NCBI RefSeq assembly: GCF_030936135.1 | Contig: NC_082602.1 | Coordinates: 26,663,965 to 26,727,964, forward strand | Length of the DNA stretch: 64,000 nucleotides | Direction: 5' to 3' | DNA from: Gavia stellata | Lineage: Eukaryota > Chordata > Aves > Gaviiformes > Gaviidae | The notes under the pieces: model-generated | Told to the model about the DNA's origin: nothing | Databases searched by the model: none | Seen by the model: the letters and a program-made list of their open reading frames with translations, nothing else | In this document: positions 28,460 through 41,200 of the stretch, piece by piece | How positions within the stretch are numbered: the stretch's first letter is position 1 | Layout of the letters: every line of letters starts with the position of its first letter | Program-made: the position numbers and the translations under genes

Positions 28460-31400
28460 GCTCGCGGCCGGGCCCATGGGGCCCATGGGGTGCTGTGCTT
28501 TCCTGTCAGGGCTGGTGGGGCAGGTCGTGCCTGGTTGCGGTGAGGATGGGCAGCCATCCTGTGGGTCCTTTTGCTATGGGGCTGGCAGTGGCCGCATGGC
28601 TTGGACATGCAGGCAGGGACGGTCTCTGCAGGAAAGGGGTCGTGGGTCCCTGCGCGTGGAATGGCAGGTCTGGTGTGTGTTTGGCAGCAGCTGTGTGCTG
28701 GTGTTGAGCAGAGCAGAGATGTTTGCAGAAGGCAGCTTGGCAGAGTGGGGTGCAAAAGGAGGCTCCGGCACTGTGCAGGGCCTGACCCTGCGTCATGAAC
28801 CCCTCTACGTGAGTCTGGCTCCAACTTGAGGTCTTGGGGAGCCCGCAACTGAGACACAAATGCTTCTGGGAAGCGAAAGGCACAGCAATAAGCAGCCCAG
28901 TTGCTTTTTTCCTTCTGATCTCCCTGTGCTAATCCTCCACACACAGGGAGCATCCTCCAGGCAGAATCCATGCCAGCTCCCGGCAGTGGGGTGAGCGGGT
29001 TGCAAACGAGCATCTTGCCAGGGCAGTGGGTGAGAAGGACTGGTCACCTCCTGGGGTCTTGGCCAGTCCTCATTTTCCATGAAGAACTCAACGTGGCACA
29101 TGGGGTGCAGAGGGATGTCCCTGTTATTTGCATGCAGGATGGGGTATGCCTCAGGTGCAGCTCCCCACACCTCGTCTTGTTTGCAGCCCCACAGTCTGTT
29201 CTAGGAGACAGGAATTTCTCTTCCTTTCCCTGTGCAGCTCTGCTGAGGTTTCTATTTTCCCCTGGACTCCATCTAGCGGGAAAGCCCTGAGTCCCCTGCA
29301 AGCATCGCACCTGCAGAGTTTTGCAGGGAAATGCAGCGATTCTGGAAAAGCAGAAACCCGGCCGGCCATGTCCCGCAGCAGGAGAGGAGCGAGGGCTTTG
29401 CGGCTGCAGTGGGAGGCAATGCGCTGCGCTCCTGCTGCCCTGTGTGAATCCCGCATGCCCTGGCCCGCAGAGGCTGTTTGCGAAAGGCTGGGGGCTGCTG
29501 AACAGCAGCGGCCCCCAAGCCCTCGAGTGAGCAGCTGAGCTTAGAAATGAGGGACCACACACTGATTTTCCAGGAGGGGCCAAATTTCCCCTCTCTGCCA
29601 TTTAAACAGCATCTTGCTGTGGCATGGGGGAAAATAAAAAGCAAACAATAAAATATTTGGGTTCCAACAGAAACGTGGGCAAGTGCCAAGGATGCTCTGC
29701 AGTAGCAATAGCGGTGACTGAGGAGGGTCTGCTGGGTAAGGAGGCATTTCCAGAACATCTGGAATGAAAAGCATGAGCGGTCAGGTAACACCCAACTGTC
29801 GCACAGTGATGGGAAATCCAGAAACAGGCATGACAGCCCAGAATGCTTAACCCGCCCTCTGCCATCAGCAAAACAGTGGAGAAATTAATCCACAATTTAG
29901 AGATTAAACATATAAATAGTGCCCATAAATATGGTTTCCTGGAAAGTCGCCTTGCCAGCCTGTCCTTTTGGCTTTGGATGAGATTACGAGTCTTACAAAA
30001 ATTTCTAAGTTGTTGGGTTTAGAGCTATACCATGATTTAAAAAAATAATCCTTGGTGTTATCTGGAGTCAACAGGGTATGTATTAGCCGACTTCAGGTAG
30101 GGGTCCCCAGCAGACCAGCCTCGGCAGCAGCTGTGACCCAGCAGGCGAGAGGAGCTCTGAAATTGTGTGGAAGGACCTCACTGATGGGACCTTGGGAAGG
30201 ACCTACTGAAAACACAGCCAAGATGCTGTTTAATCCCCCGCCCCCCGCATAGCCCTCTTCTGCAATTACTTACAAACACTTTCTCAAAGTCCCCAAACAG
30301 GCCATCCTGGGAGCCTTGTGGCAATTAGCTCCTGCTATCAAAGAGAGCCTTCCCACTGCGAACGGAAGAGCAGATGGGGTGTGGGGGGGTGCTACCTGCA
30401 AACCCCTTCATTAAAAAGGCATGAGTCCCTGCAGCGGCCTTTCAGCTTGCTTGGGGAGAGAGGCCCCCACACCGAGGTCCCCCCCTCTCGCATGCACATG
30501 GGAAAAGGCCACAGCTAAATGCCACTGCATTTACATAGCACTACTTTTTTTCCAAAGTTCCAGCATTTCTAGGAGGAAGCAGCTGAGATGACTTGACTTT
30601 GATTTTGTGCATTAAGAGTAGGGGTCCTCTCCAGGCTGCAGATGTGGGGGTGTCTTCTCTGCCTGGCTTTGCCTGTGCATGTAGAGCCTTGGGGTTTTTA
30701 GCCCCCCAAGCCATGAAAAGAGGAGGTCCTGCAGCCTCATCCCGTGTGAGGAACCCCAAAACAATCTGTCCAACGCCCCAGTCTGGGTGTTTGGGTGGTT
30801 GTAGAGATGGGCCAAATCCCTTTCTCGCAGCGTGAAGCTCTGCAGCATTGGTGCCCTCTCTCTGCAGCCAGGCAGGGTGCTGTGAGGGCAGGAGCCACAA
30901 GCTGTGGTGCTCTGATTCACCCCGAGGTGAAAGGGAAACAATTCCTGAGTCCCTGCTCACTGTGGTTAGCAGGGATTCGCTGTGGCTCAGGGGCGTCTGT
31001 CACCTCCCTGGGGGAGCAGACATGCAGAACTCCCCCAGGATGACCTGAATGAGGTTTGGGACCAGGAAAGATTTGTGGCAACAGCCCCAGAGCACTGTGC
31101 TCTGCTCCCCACTGTATTGCGTTGTCCTGTGCAATCCTCTGCTCTTCCATTTCCAACCACTTAAATGGAGGGGAAACTGTTTTACCTCCTCCAAAGTGTC
31201 GCCCTGAACCCAAAATGTGGTCTCAGCCACACTGGATGCTCCCACGGCTGTGCGTCTCTGGCTGCCTGGGATGCTAAACTGCGTCCTGCGCTGTACATTG
31301 CTCGTCACTAATGGAAAGTGGAGGGATGATGGCTGTGCCATGGGGCGTCTATTGCCCCGGCTGGGATTGTGTCACGGCAGCTGAGGCCGCAGAAAGAGCC
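28460..31400. other. intergenic region between AS3MT and CNNM2
   Basis: About 3 kb without a gene I can support. Long frames such as 27850-29013 (minus) and 29044-29601 (minus) have no domain, start context or splice logic consistent with a known protein. The part near 29.6-30.0 kb is AT-rich. No interspersed repeat was recognised. Confidence 0.6.
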
Positions 31401-31680
31401 CGGCTCTCGGGGCGCTGGGACATGAGCTCACGCTTAAATTACAGGTCTTCTCCTGAATCGGGGGCTGTCAGCCCTTCGTGCATCCACGCAGCAAGGACGA
31501 GCCGAGGGGAGCGGAGCAGAGCGCCCGGGGGGGCTTTGAACGTCCCCGGCGGGAGCTCCAAAGCCCCGGCCCGTTCATGCCAAGTCTCGGGATGGGGTTT
31601 GTCTACTTTGACGAGGCTGGAGGTGCCCCGGGCGGCTGAGCAAAAGGCGGAGATGAGAGAGAGGAGGGCGGTTCGTCCGT

Positions 31681-31717
31681 ATTTAATATTTAATGTTTAA
31701 TATTTAATGTTTAATTT
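31681..31717. repeat. AT-rich direct repeat at CpG-island edge
   Basis: Two exact 14-bp copies of tatttaatgtttaa (31687-31700 and 31701-31714) with partial copies on both sides. It is an isolated, fully AT block inside otherwise very GC-rich sequence upstream of CNNM2. Confidence 0.85.
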
Positions 31718-32199
31718 CGCTGGCAGGAACGACAGGGCGGAGAAAATGCCGGGGCGCGGGGCGGGGTGCCCGGCGGAGCCGACGGTGCCCGGGGGCAGGA
31801 GTGCGACGGCTGAATCTTTAATCGTTGCGCTGTACCGCACCGACGGCGGCTCGGGGCAGAGCGGGGAGCGGGCACGGGCGGACGGTGCCGGGAGAGCCGC
31901 CGCCCCGGGCCGCCAGCAGGGCCGGTGCCGAGGACGCGGCCCCAAGCACTGGGCGGCCCCGAGGAGCCCTCCGGCCCGCTGCCGGGGGAAGGGCGCAGGC
32001 GGGAGGGCAAGGGATGCTCCCCGCGGAGCCGGGCCGGGCTGGCGCGCCGCGCGGCCGCCAGGGGGCGCTGCGCGACTGCCGACCGGTGCGGCGGGGGGAG
32101 GCGGGGCGGTGCACCGGGGCCACTGCGGGGGACGAGCGGCGCGGCGGGTCCGTGGGCAGCGGCTGCTGCAGCGGGCCGGGTAAGGGCGGCGGGGGGGGA

Positions 32200-32725
32200 G
32201 AGGTCCCGTCCGTCCCATCCCGTCCCGACCGCCCCGTCCCCTGGCACGGGGGCTCGCGAGCCGCCCCGCCGAGCGCCGCACGCGCCGTCCCCGGCTCGCC
32301 GGCCGCACCGCGCCCCCATTGGTCGCGCCCCTCCGAGGCTCCGCCCCGCCGGCCCCGAGCCTCGTCGGCATTGGCCATGACGGCGCGGCCGGTCCCGCCC
32401 CCGGCCGCCTGGCGTACACACCGGAGTCACGCGCCCCCCGGGCCGGGGAGGCGGTGGCGGACGGCGGGGCGGGGCCGGGCCGCCATTGGCGGAGGGGCGG
32501 GCGCTGATTGGCGGCGCGCGGCGCCGGGCCCGCCCCCGCGAGGCGGGCGGGGAGGGGCGGGGAGGGCAGCGGCTTGAGGCGGCGCTCGGCTCGGCCCGGC
32601 CCGGCAGTCGCCGCCTGTCGGGTCCCGCGGGCAGCCGTGCCCGCCGCCTCGCCCGCCGCCGCGCCGCGCCTGCCGCCACCGCCGCCGCCGGGAGAGCCGG
32701 GGCACGCCGCAGGCGCCGCGCGGCG
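32200..32725 (+). promoter_or_regulatory. CNNM2: CNNM2 CpG-island promoter with four inverted CCAAT boxes
   Basis: Very GC-rich, TATA-less sequence. Inverted CCAAT (ATTGG) boxes lie at 32318-32322, 32370-32374, 32485-32489 and 32507-32511. They are mixed with GC boxes such as ggggcgggg near 32466 and in 32545-32565. NF-Y and Sp1-type factors bind such elements in housekeeping promoters. The start of transcription is probably around 32520-32650, but this is inference. Confidence 0.6.
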
Positions 32726-32755
32726 ATGCGGGGCCGCGGCGGCGCCGAGCCCTGA
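32726..32755 (+). CDS. nine-codon upstream ORF in the CNNM2 5' leader
   Basis: ATG at 32726 opens MRGRGGAEP and stops at TGA 32753-32755, in the same frame as the main CNNM2 start and only six bases before it. Context of the uORF start is moderate (G at -3, C at +4); the main ATG has A at -3 and G at +4. The in-frame TGA also proves that CNNM2 translation cannot begin upstream in this exon. A regulatory effect is inferred, not shown. Confidence 0.5.
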   Translation: MRGRGGAEP

Positions 32756-32761
32756 CTAAAG

Positions 32762-34349
32762 ATGGCCGCGCTGCCCGGTGGGAACATGGCGGGGGGCGGC
32801 CGGGGGGCGCGGGTGGTGCTGCTGCTGCTGCTGCTGCTGCTGCTCGGCGGCTGCCCGGGCCGGCGGCCCCTGGCCGCCGCCGCCGCCGCGCCGCCCGCCG
32901 CCGCCGTCGTCCCCCCCTCGGCGGCGGCGGAGGAGACGGTGATCATCGGCCTGCGGCTGGAGGACACGGACGACGTCTCCTTCATGGAGGGGGGCGCGCT
33001 GCGGGTGAGCGAGCGGACGCGGGTGAAGCTGCGGGTCTACGGGCAGAACATCAACAACGAGACCTGGTCGCGCATCGCCTTCACGGAGCACGAGCGGCGG
33101 CGGGGCGGGCGGGCGGCGGCAGCGGGCGCGGCGGGGCGCGGCGGGGGCGGCGGCGGCGGCGGGGTGGCGGGCGGCGGCGCCCCGCAGCGCTGCGGCATCC
33201 GCACCTCGGACATCATCATCCTGCCGCACATCGTGCTCAACCGCCGCACCTCGGGCATCATCGAGATCGAGATCAAGCCCCTGCGCAAGACGGAGAAGAG
33301 CAAGTCCTACTACCTGTGCACCTCCGTCTCGGCCCCCGCCGCCGCCGCTCTGGGGCCCGGGGCCGGCGGAGCGCTGGCGGGCGCCGAGGGGCCGGCCGGG
33401 CCCCCGCCCTGGGGCGAGACCACCTGGATCTACCACGACGGCGAGGACACCAAGATGATCGTGGGCGAGGAGAAGAAGTTCCTGCTGCCCTTCTGGCTGC
33501 AGGTCATCTTCATCTCGCTCCTCCTCTGCCTCTCGGGCATGTTCAGCGGCCTCAACCTGGGCCTCATGGCCCTGGACCCCATGGAGCTGCGCATCGTGCA
33601 GAACTGTGGCACGGACAAAGAGAAGAACTACGCCAAGCGCATCGAGCCCGTGCGGCGCCAGGGCAACTACCTGCTCTGCTCCCTCCTGCTGGGCAACGTC
33701 TTGGTCAACACCACGCTTACCATCCTGCTGGACGACATCGCCGGCTCCGGGCTGGTGGCCGTGGTGGTCTCCACCATCGGTATCGTCATCTTCGGCGAGA
33801 TCGTGCCGCAGGCCATTTGCTCTCGGCACGGCCTGGCCGTGGGCGCCAACACCATCTTCCTCACCAAGTTTTTCATGATGATGACCTTCCCGGCCTCCTA
33901 CCCCGTCAGCAAGTTGCTGGACTGTGTCCTGGGCCAGGAGATCGGCACGGTCTATAACCGTGAGAAGTTGTTGGAGATGCTGCGGGTCACCGACCCTTAT
34001 AACGACCTAGTCAAGGAGGAGCTCAACATTATCCAAGGAGCCCTGGAGCTGCGCACCAAGACGGTGGAGGACGTGATGACCCCCCTCCGAGACTGCTTCA
34101 TGATCGCTGCTGAGGCTGTGCTCGACTTCAACACTATGTCCGAGATCATGGAGAGCGGTTATACCCGCATCCCTGTTTTCGAGGGTGACCGCTCCAACAT
34201 CGTGGACCTGCTCTTTGTTAAGGACCTGGCTTTTGTGGACCCCGATGACTGCACTCCGCTCAAGACCATTACCCGCTTCTACAACCATCCGCTGCACTTT
34301 GTCTTCAACGACACCAAGCTCGATGCCATGCTGGAGGAGTTCAAGAAAG
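32762..34349 (+). CDS. CNNM2: CNNM2 (cyclin M2, magnesium-transport-related), first coding exon only
   Basis: One long exon encodes 529 residues plus one base, ending at EEFKK|G with donor gtgggc; the rest of the gene lies beyond the window. The order is: a Leu-rich signal anchor (about residues 18-30), an Ala/Pro linker, then an extracellular domain ([20 protein letters not shown]) with the conserved glycosylation sequon N99-E-T. A Gly/Ala-rich insert and [20 protein letters not shown] follow. Next is the DUF21 membrane domain (about 240-430, with [20 protein letters not shown] and [16 protein letters not shown]), and the first CBS motif from about 434 ([20 protein letters not shown]). These match vertebrate CNNM2 nearly residue for residue outside the low-complexity parts. 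The protein sits in the plasma membrane (basolateral in kidney) and governs magnesium homeostasis; whether it transports directly is debated. The start could be 32762 or the second Met at 32786; the first has the better context. Confidence 0.95.
32819..32845 (+). repeat. CTG trinucleotide run in CNNM2 signal anchor
   Basis: Eight CTG codons and one CTC in a row encode a run of nine leucines, at the core of the predicted signal anchor. Such runs can vary in length by slippage. Confidence 0.85.
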
Positions 34350-35184
34350 GTGGGCTCGTGCCTGTGGCGGGGGTGTGGGGGTGCTGCTCGGTGGCCATGA
34401 GCGTCTGCCTTCCTATGGCGAGCTGGCTGGGAAGGCGAGGGAGCTCTGCGGAGAGGTCCTCTCGGGTTCCTGCTTGCGGAGGGGTTTGGGAAGGTGCATT
34501 CAGGACGGAGAGTGGCCTGCGTTTAGGCATTTGCCACATCTGCCCGTTCCCTGGGCCAGAAAGCTGATACGCGGCTGGTATGTGCCCCTGGCCTCTTTTC
34601 CCCACTGCACTGGGATGTGTGTGTGGGCACGGTGCCAAGCAAGGTTGTTTTCTTTCTTGCTTTTTCCACTCATCTGTCCATTATAGTGAGAACCGCTGAC
34701 GGGAATCTGCGCTCGTTACTTGGCTGTGTCTTCTCCGTGCTTTTTCAGCTGGCCTGACAGTGAGGAGCGGGTGGACTGCTTGGGCAGGTCACCTGTTTCT
34801 TTCAGGCTTATTGCGCGCACATGTGCTGAGATAAACAAGGCGTTTTAGCTCCATTCATAGGCTCAGCTGGCTGACCTCAGCTCTGTGCTCCTGTTCCCGT
34901 TATTTTGATTGACGCTTTGGTCTTGTAACTCATAAAGAGTTTCAGGTTCTTAAAATATATTCAAAAGCACCTGTTGGTGCTGCACTTCAGAGTTACAGGT
35001 CTTTTTCCCTAGGCTTCCCTCTGCCCCTGGGACCACAGGCTCAGCAAAGACGTGACCCTTTCTGCCTCTCCGGTGTGTCGTGTGTATTAGTTGCATCAGA
35101 ATGGGACCGAGGCTTTCCTGCCCCCTCTTAATTGTAGGGGGTGTTGACCTGACAAGTGCATGTTAATTCCCGTTAGAAGCTTTT

Positions 35185-35245
35185 GCTTATTTTTATTTAT
35201 TATGTTTATATTATTTATTTTTATGCGTATGCTTTTTGTTTTCCT
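35185..35245. repeat. AT-rich low-complexity patch
   Basis: A run of ttattt and ttatta words about 60 bp long, 0.84 kb into CNNM2 intron 1. It is simple sequence only. Confidence 0.6.
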
Positions 35246-38200
35246 TTTAAAATCTGTTCCTCTCTGCAAGCCAAATAATGATGCTATATGGCCTGTGCAG
35301 GAAAGTGCTTTCAAAGAAATAGTTAAGTGAAATTTCAAACAGATTGGATGTGTGGACTCCCGTGCTGGAAAACTCAAGGCCATTGGAGTGCCACGGAGCT
35401 GTTCGTACCCGGGGAGATCTGATCAAAGTACCGCCGAGCTGCTCAGTCCCTGGGAGATGATCTGGCTGAAAGAGGAGATCTTTACAGCTGCACTGACCCC
35501 GCAGTTAGGCTAACAGGGAATATTTGAGTTCACCTTTTATCAACTGCAAAAGTTACCTTGAAAAGAACTTTGTAAATTGGTGAATGGTCTTTCTAGGTAA
35601 TAAATTTAAATTACGACTTAAATTTCAGGTGCTGTTTTGTCCACACGCTGAGCTTTGCCAGCATGGCATTTGATCTCTCTCTTCCTGCTTAACTCAATTT
35701 TGAGGATTTGGAGGGTTACCCCACTGGTTTCCTCACCTGTATTTCATCTTCACGGATAGAAGGTGAACATACTCCCGCTTTTTACTGACCAGTGCAGCAG
35801 TGGTTTTCATTACCTCTTTCTGTCTTTGTGTAGTGATGGGGAAGTCTTACTTGGGTTCAGAGCTGTTGAAGGAGAGATGAGGGAGAGAGTCCTTCGGCTG
35901 TGGTTTCTGCGCTGCAGGATCTGCAGCTCAGATCTGGGGAACTCAATTGTGTCACTTAACTGTTGGCTGGTTAAGATGGATTTTGCTGCATGTGTGGGTG
36001 TGGGGTTCTTCTTCTCTGCCCCCCACCCCTTATTCGGACTCCAGATAGCATGATGGGGTTCTTAACCTGTAGTGAGCCGTGTGTTTTTTCTAGTTTTGTT
36101 TGTAGTAATGTGTCTGAAGAAATGAATATTATGTTGGTTGCTTTATTTCCCCTGTCCGAAAGGGGTGAAATGCATTCCTCTGCGTTAACATAGGAGTCCT
36201 TTTATTTAATAGCTGGGAGAATTAGGTGCGCATTTTAATCCTGCAAGTGTGGCGAAGCCAAATATGCCTCCTTACAGTTCCTGAAACTTGTGCTTAAAAT
36301 AGGCTTCTTAACAATTCTCCTGGGTGGCTTGGAAGGTGCAGACCAGAGATCTCTTTCCCTGGTAGCCAGAGAACTTCCCTTGCTTGCACTAGGAAACATT
36401 CCAGTAGCACAAGTTTAGGATGACTTCCTAACATGTGTGTTCCCTTCTGAGATCGCAGCGTCCTGGAATAGTCTCTGTAGTTGTGAATTAATTCAGGGTA
36501 GTTTGATCATACTTAAATGTTTACTCCAGAATAGCTGTGCTGGTTGGTCTGTATTGACAAGCCCTGGTGTTAGGACCAGTTCTGTCCTAACTGGTTTCTC
36601 TTTAAAAGTGCAGATGTGGTGGAAATAAATGGCTTCCTTTGTGTCCTTTGAAATGAATGTAAATAACTGATAGCTTGCTTGATCTGGCATAGCACGGTGT
36701 CTTTTGCAAGAGTTCTTCAAACTTTCTTCTTCAGAGCAACCTTGCCAAATTCCCGTGAGAATGTACAAATTAAGGGTGAGAATCAAATTGCATGTTACTC
36801 TCCGGTAGAGTGTTGAAAATAAATAAGCTTACAGTTTTTAATCCTTCCCTTCCCACCACATTGACTTCCCGCCACAGTAGGCTTGCTTCAAAACTCACGT
36901 GTATGTCTTTTTTCCACCCAGGTCCCTGCTACCACCGTTCGGTGCAACGGGCAGCTCGTGTTGTAGTGCTGTCAGTCGAATACTTTAATTGGTTTAAGGA
37001 GAGGCTTGTTTGTTTTTTTATTTTTAAGAAATTTGGTCATTAGCTGGGTAGGTGGGGTTTTGAAGCTCACTTTTTGGGCAGGAGCAAAACTTAACCTGAA
37101 CACAGAATGAAGGCTTAGGAGGAGGAGATTAAAAGCCAAGCACCGCAGGATATATGTCCTTGTGCTGTTGTGGAAGATGAAATGGGTAGTTCTGTACTTG
37201 TTCTCGTGCTTAATCTGAACAGCTGGAGGATTTGGTGGTGGGCCTATTACTAATGTTCTTTGCCCGCAATTGCAAAATAAGATCTGTTTCACTTCTACGC
37301 TGCCAGGCAAGAAACTTAATTTTAAGAGAGAGCTGCAGCACATTCCCACTCCCTCGTTGCTCTAATCTCTTGAAGTGTGAGTAAACATGATTTCTAAAGC
37401 AGTCTGCAAAAAAACTTCTCTTCTAAAAAGCGTTGTTTACTTACAACTAAATAGATAAATAGCTTTTGAAAGAGGGGCAACTTTCTATTCCCATTGACAG
37501 ACCTTAAACCTCTACCTGCACTGTCAAATCCGTTTGCCTGCAAGTTGAGCAGACTGAGCGTTTAACTTACTTGAATTCAATCATTCAAATTTAATGCAAG
37601 GAAATATAAGGTACCCTTTTTACTGACCTAGGAAATGACCTGCCTGACTTTGCTCAGCGCAAAGAGATACCTCATTTGAAATAAGTCCACTCCCAGCTAA
37701 TCTGACATTGGCCATTGCTGTAAAGGGGAGCAAAGCGTTACCTGTTCCTGGCTCCTAAGCTGCGGCAGGGAGTGAAAGAGTGACAAAGTCATTTTTGGAG
37801 AGAAGCTAATGAACTGTTTCCACTGGTCTCCTTTTTCTTGTTGACAAGTGTGTGGGCTTGCTCCCCACCCCCCCCCTTGACAGTTTTCCTAGGTCTCTGC
37901 TCAAATGCTCTCTGGCACTTACTCTTGGTGTTTTTCACAGGCAGATCTCTGCATGTGTGATCCTAAATCCAAAGCGTTCTATTTCTAGCTCCCTGTCTGC
38001 CAGAGCTACAAGAATTCAGCTTGAAAAGCCTCATGTTGTAATACTAATATTTTAAGATTGGCCCACTTTCTACGAGCCATTGCACGGATGCTTTCCTGGT
38101 GGCCTGGACAGCTTTGGAGGGCAGCAGTTTTTCAATCGGAGTCCTCCTTATCTGGGGACTTCGAGTCATATGTTTAGATCTTATTTATATCTGTCTCCAC

Positions 38201-41200
38201 TATTGTGTTATACTAAAGATCAGAGTTAATAACCTGTTACAAAGAAGTCACAGTAACCGTGTGCAGCAGTTCTGAGCTCTTGTTTTCTGAATCACATGGC
38301 AGCCTTGAGAAAATTCCTAGATTCCTTATTAAAATCATTGCCAACTGGACCTTAAAAGATGTTTCTTTCCTAAAAATCTTGTCAGATTTAACTTGATCTT
38401 ATCTTCATGCTCTGTTGGTCTTGTATTGTCTGTTTTTGATAGTGTATATGTTTGGTGGCTATATTTAGTGTGGACATAGGACCTGGAAAAAAAACTTTGT
38501 CCATTTCTTTTCTAGTTCCTCTTCTCCTTCCAAAGAAAACCAAGCCCCAGCAACCTGAAACCTAAACCCCTTTTGAGGGAGCAGAGAAGAATACCTAGAC
38601 CTACTTGCTCCTCTTTTGAGCACATAGATCCTCTTTTTGGAAGCAGGTAGGACAGCAAGTGATTGGTAGCCCAGGGATCCTAAGTTCTGCATTACTGTTG
38701 TTGGTCTGAGGTTTTTTCTTCTGTTATTGGGTCACTTACCTTTCTGGTACAGCTCTAACCCAGGCTTGTAGGTGGCTTCTTTCCTCGTTCCTTTCAGGTT
38801 TTATGGGTTCCCATCCTGCTGAATCTGAGTCTAGGCTTCCCATTAATAACCTTTATTTAATGGATCTGAACGCTCACTTTCTAGTTTTATCTAACAGGTT
38901 GTCTGTTTCCCGAGCCATTTTTCTGCGTAAGCCTGTGACTGCAGCATTACGAGAAACTGGAAGAAACTACATAAATCCCTTCTGGGATTATCAAAGGCAT
39001 GTAAAACTCCTTCCTGGAAAACAATATTGTGTTCAAGGCTGCTTGGCTAACAAAAGGTACCTCCTCTGATCCTTTCAGGGAAATTCATATAAAGGGAAAG
39101 GTCTTGAAGAGGTCTAGTGTGGAGACTTTTTTGTGTGAAGAGAGTAGGGGAGTGGTAGGTGGGAGGGAATCTGCCACCAAGATACAGAAGACTTAGCATG
39201 ATATGCCTGCAGGTTTGTTCCCTGAACAAAAATTGCATGTGGGGGTGGAGGTTGCCTCGTGACAAACTGTTTCTTGGCTGTCTGACAGCGTAGCACCCGC
39301 AGGTACTGTTCTGCCAAGGGCTTTGCTGGCCTTGCAGAGCTCCTGGGGGATGCGTGCTCGTTCTACTGGAGAGGAGCGGATGTGGGTTACTGCAGGCAGC
39401 CCTCTTGCTGGTATGCTGAGGGGGAGACGTCAGGGGGAATGCATCAGAGAACAGCTCCAGTTCTTCCTGGGCTCCCTACTGTGAAGTTTTTTAGGGACCA
39501 GGAGAAGAAGAGACACTGCTGGAGAGCAGCAGTACTTTTTCACCCTGGCCTTGGTGAGTAGCCCAGCTGGAGGCTCCATTCTGCTGCTGAGAGTAGAAAG
39601 AAACGTGGTTCAGGTGGCTGGCAGGGAGAGGAGTAAGTGAATTAAATGACTTGAGCAGTAGAGATTTGAATCTGATGCTCATGTTGGGTATGATTCTTGG
39701 ATTGCTTTTCAACCAATTGCTAGCAACTCTTGTCATCCAACAAATAAAAGAAGTTGCCTTTTTCTCCCCTCAACTGTTTTGCTAAGTTAGCAAATGCTTT
39801 CCTGCACTGAAGCTGATGGGAGTGAATTCCACCACAATTAAACCACGTTCCTATCTGCTTTCTCTGTGTCTGTAAAGGTTATCTGTAATAGGCACAGATG
39901 TAAACTTCGGGTCAGTCTGTGCAGCCAGCAGCATTTCACGGCCAATTTTGGAGTAGAACAGAGAGAAGAAGCAGAATGTCAACTTCTGAGCAAATTCAGT
40001 AGTGCAGGAAAATGATCAGGTAGTTTAACCATTGCGGTATTGTTCCAGGGCTGATATTTTTATGAGTTTCAGTATTTCTCTGCCAACATGAGGTTCTGAG
40101 GAGCAGAACACTTTATTGGTGAACTTCAGTTGACTCTAAGGGTATAAGAACTATGACAGTGAATCCTCTGTAGGAGTACGTGTCTGACAATGGCTATGGC
40201 TGCTTAGAGAAACTATTAGAAAAGAGCAAATTTGTTTTGTTCCCCATAGAAGCTTACTGATCTCATCAGGCTGCAATTCAAGAAGTTCTGGAACTAAAGG
40301 TACTGTCTTTATTAAATAGCCCTAGATGCTTATTTCTTTCTGTGAGTGTGTCTAATCAACACTGAACCTTTGTCAGCTCTTGCACATAGATACCCCACTA
40401 TTGCTGTTTGTTTCCTGTCAGTAGCTTTGTAGTGCTTGTGGCAGAAAGAGGTGGATCTAAAGGTTGAGTTTCTGATGGTGACTTCTGTATGAAGCCATGC
40501 AAAAGTAGGTTTTGTTTCAGCAGGCTGTGATATCACTCTAGCTGGTAATTGAGGAAATGAGGGAGTTAGCCACCTCACACTTCATACGTGTTATGAGCCT
40601 CAGTCCCTCCCTTCTTTGAAGGAATCATTATAGTGAGTGGGAGTATTGGGGGGGGTTACTAGGTCACTTAGCTGGGAGCATCAATGCCATGAAACTGTAG
40701 ACAAGACCCACTCATCCTGGTGTTGACTAGTGTCAGATTTTGTCTTGCTCACTTAGAGGGTAGACATTCTAGTGCACGGGAATTAAGACCTGGAGAATTT
40801 GAAGTCTCACTGCTTCACCTCTTCTAAACACTTTGCAATGTATGCTTAATATTAAGCATCATAAGTCAGTTTTACAGCTGCTTAGGCATCATCAAGTAGG
40901 CCTAGAATGAAAGGAGTGGCTGAGCAGTGTGTTGAATGAGTCTATATCTCATCCTGACATGCTTTTTCCATTAATACTTAAAAAGAGCTCACTGTTTAAT
41001 TACCTTATGTGCCTCTACAGAGCTGTGGTGCAATTGCCAGTCTAGGTAGACCAATTGCACTTCTAGTATTGAGTCCCTCCCAATTTCACTAATGGAGCCT
41101 GTAAAACTAGCCCTCAACAGAGTACTGCAGTACTCTGAAACATACCCTGGTGAGCATGACCTGGCACTCTTGTTAATTTGACAAGGTCCTGAAATACAGC

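Noticed and set aside
27850-29013. 387-codon minus-strand frame overlapping the AS3MT last exon
   Set aside because: Low-complexity text without domain; it crosses the last AS3MT exon on the opposite strand, and the conserved AS3MT C-terminus explains the constraint.
31711-32985. 424-codon open frame on the minus strand opposite the CNNM2 promoter and exon 1 start
   Set aside because: The sequence is CpG-island DNA, where stop codons are rare in all frames. The translation is Arg/Pro/Ala-rich with no domain, and it overlaps the well-supported CNNM2 start on the other strand.
32756-33829. 357-codon minus-strand frame antisense to CNNM2 exon 1
   Set aside because: It is a frame shadow of the highly conserved CNNM2 coding sequence; its His/Asp-rich text mirrors codon usage of the sense gene.
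34350-34567. Continuation of the CNNM2 open frame past 34349
   Set aside because: Similarity to CNNM proteins stops exactly at EEFKK|G with a GT donor; the following residues are intronic read-through.
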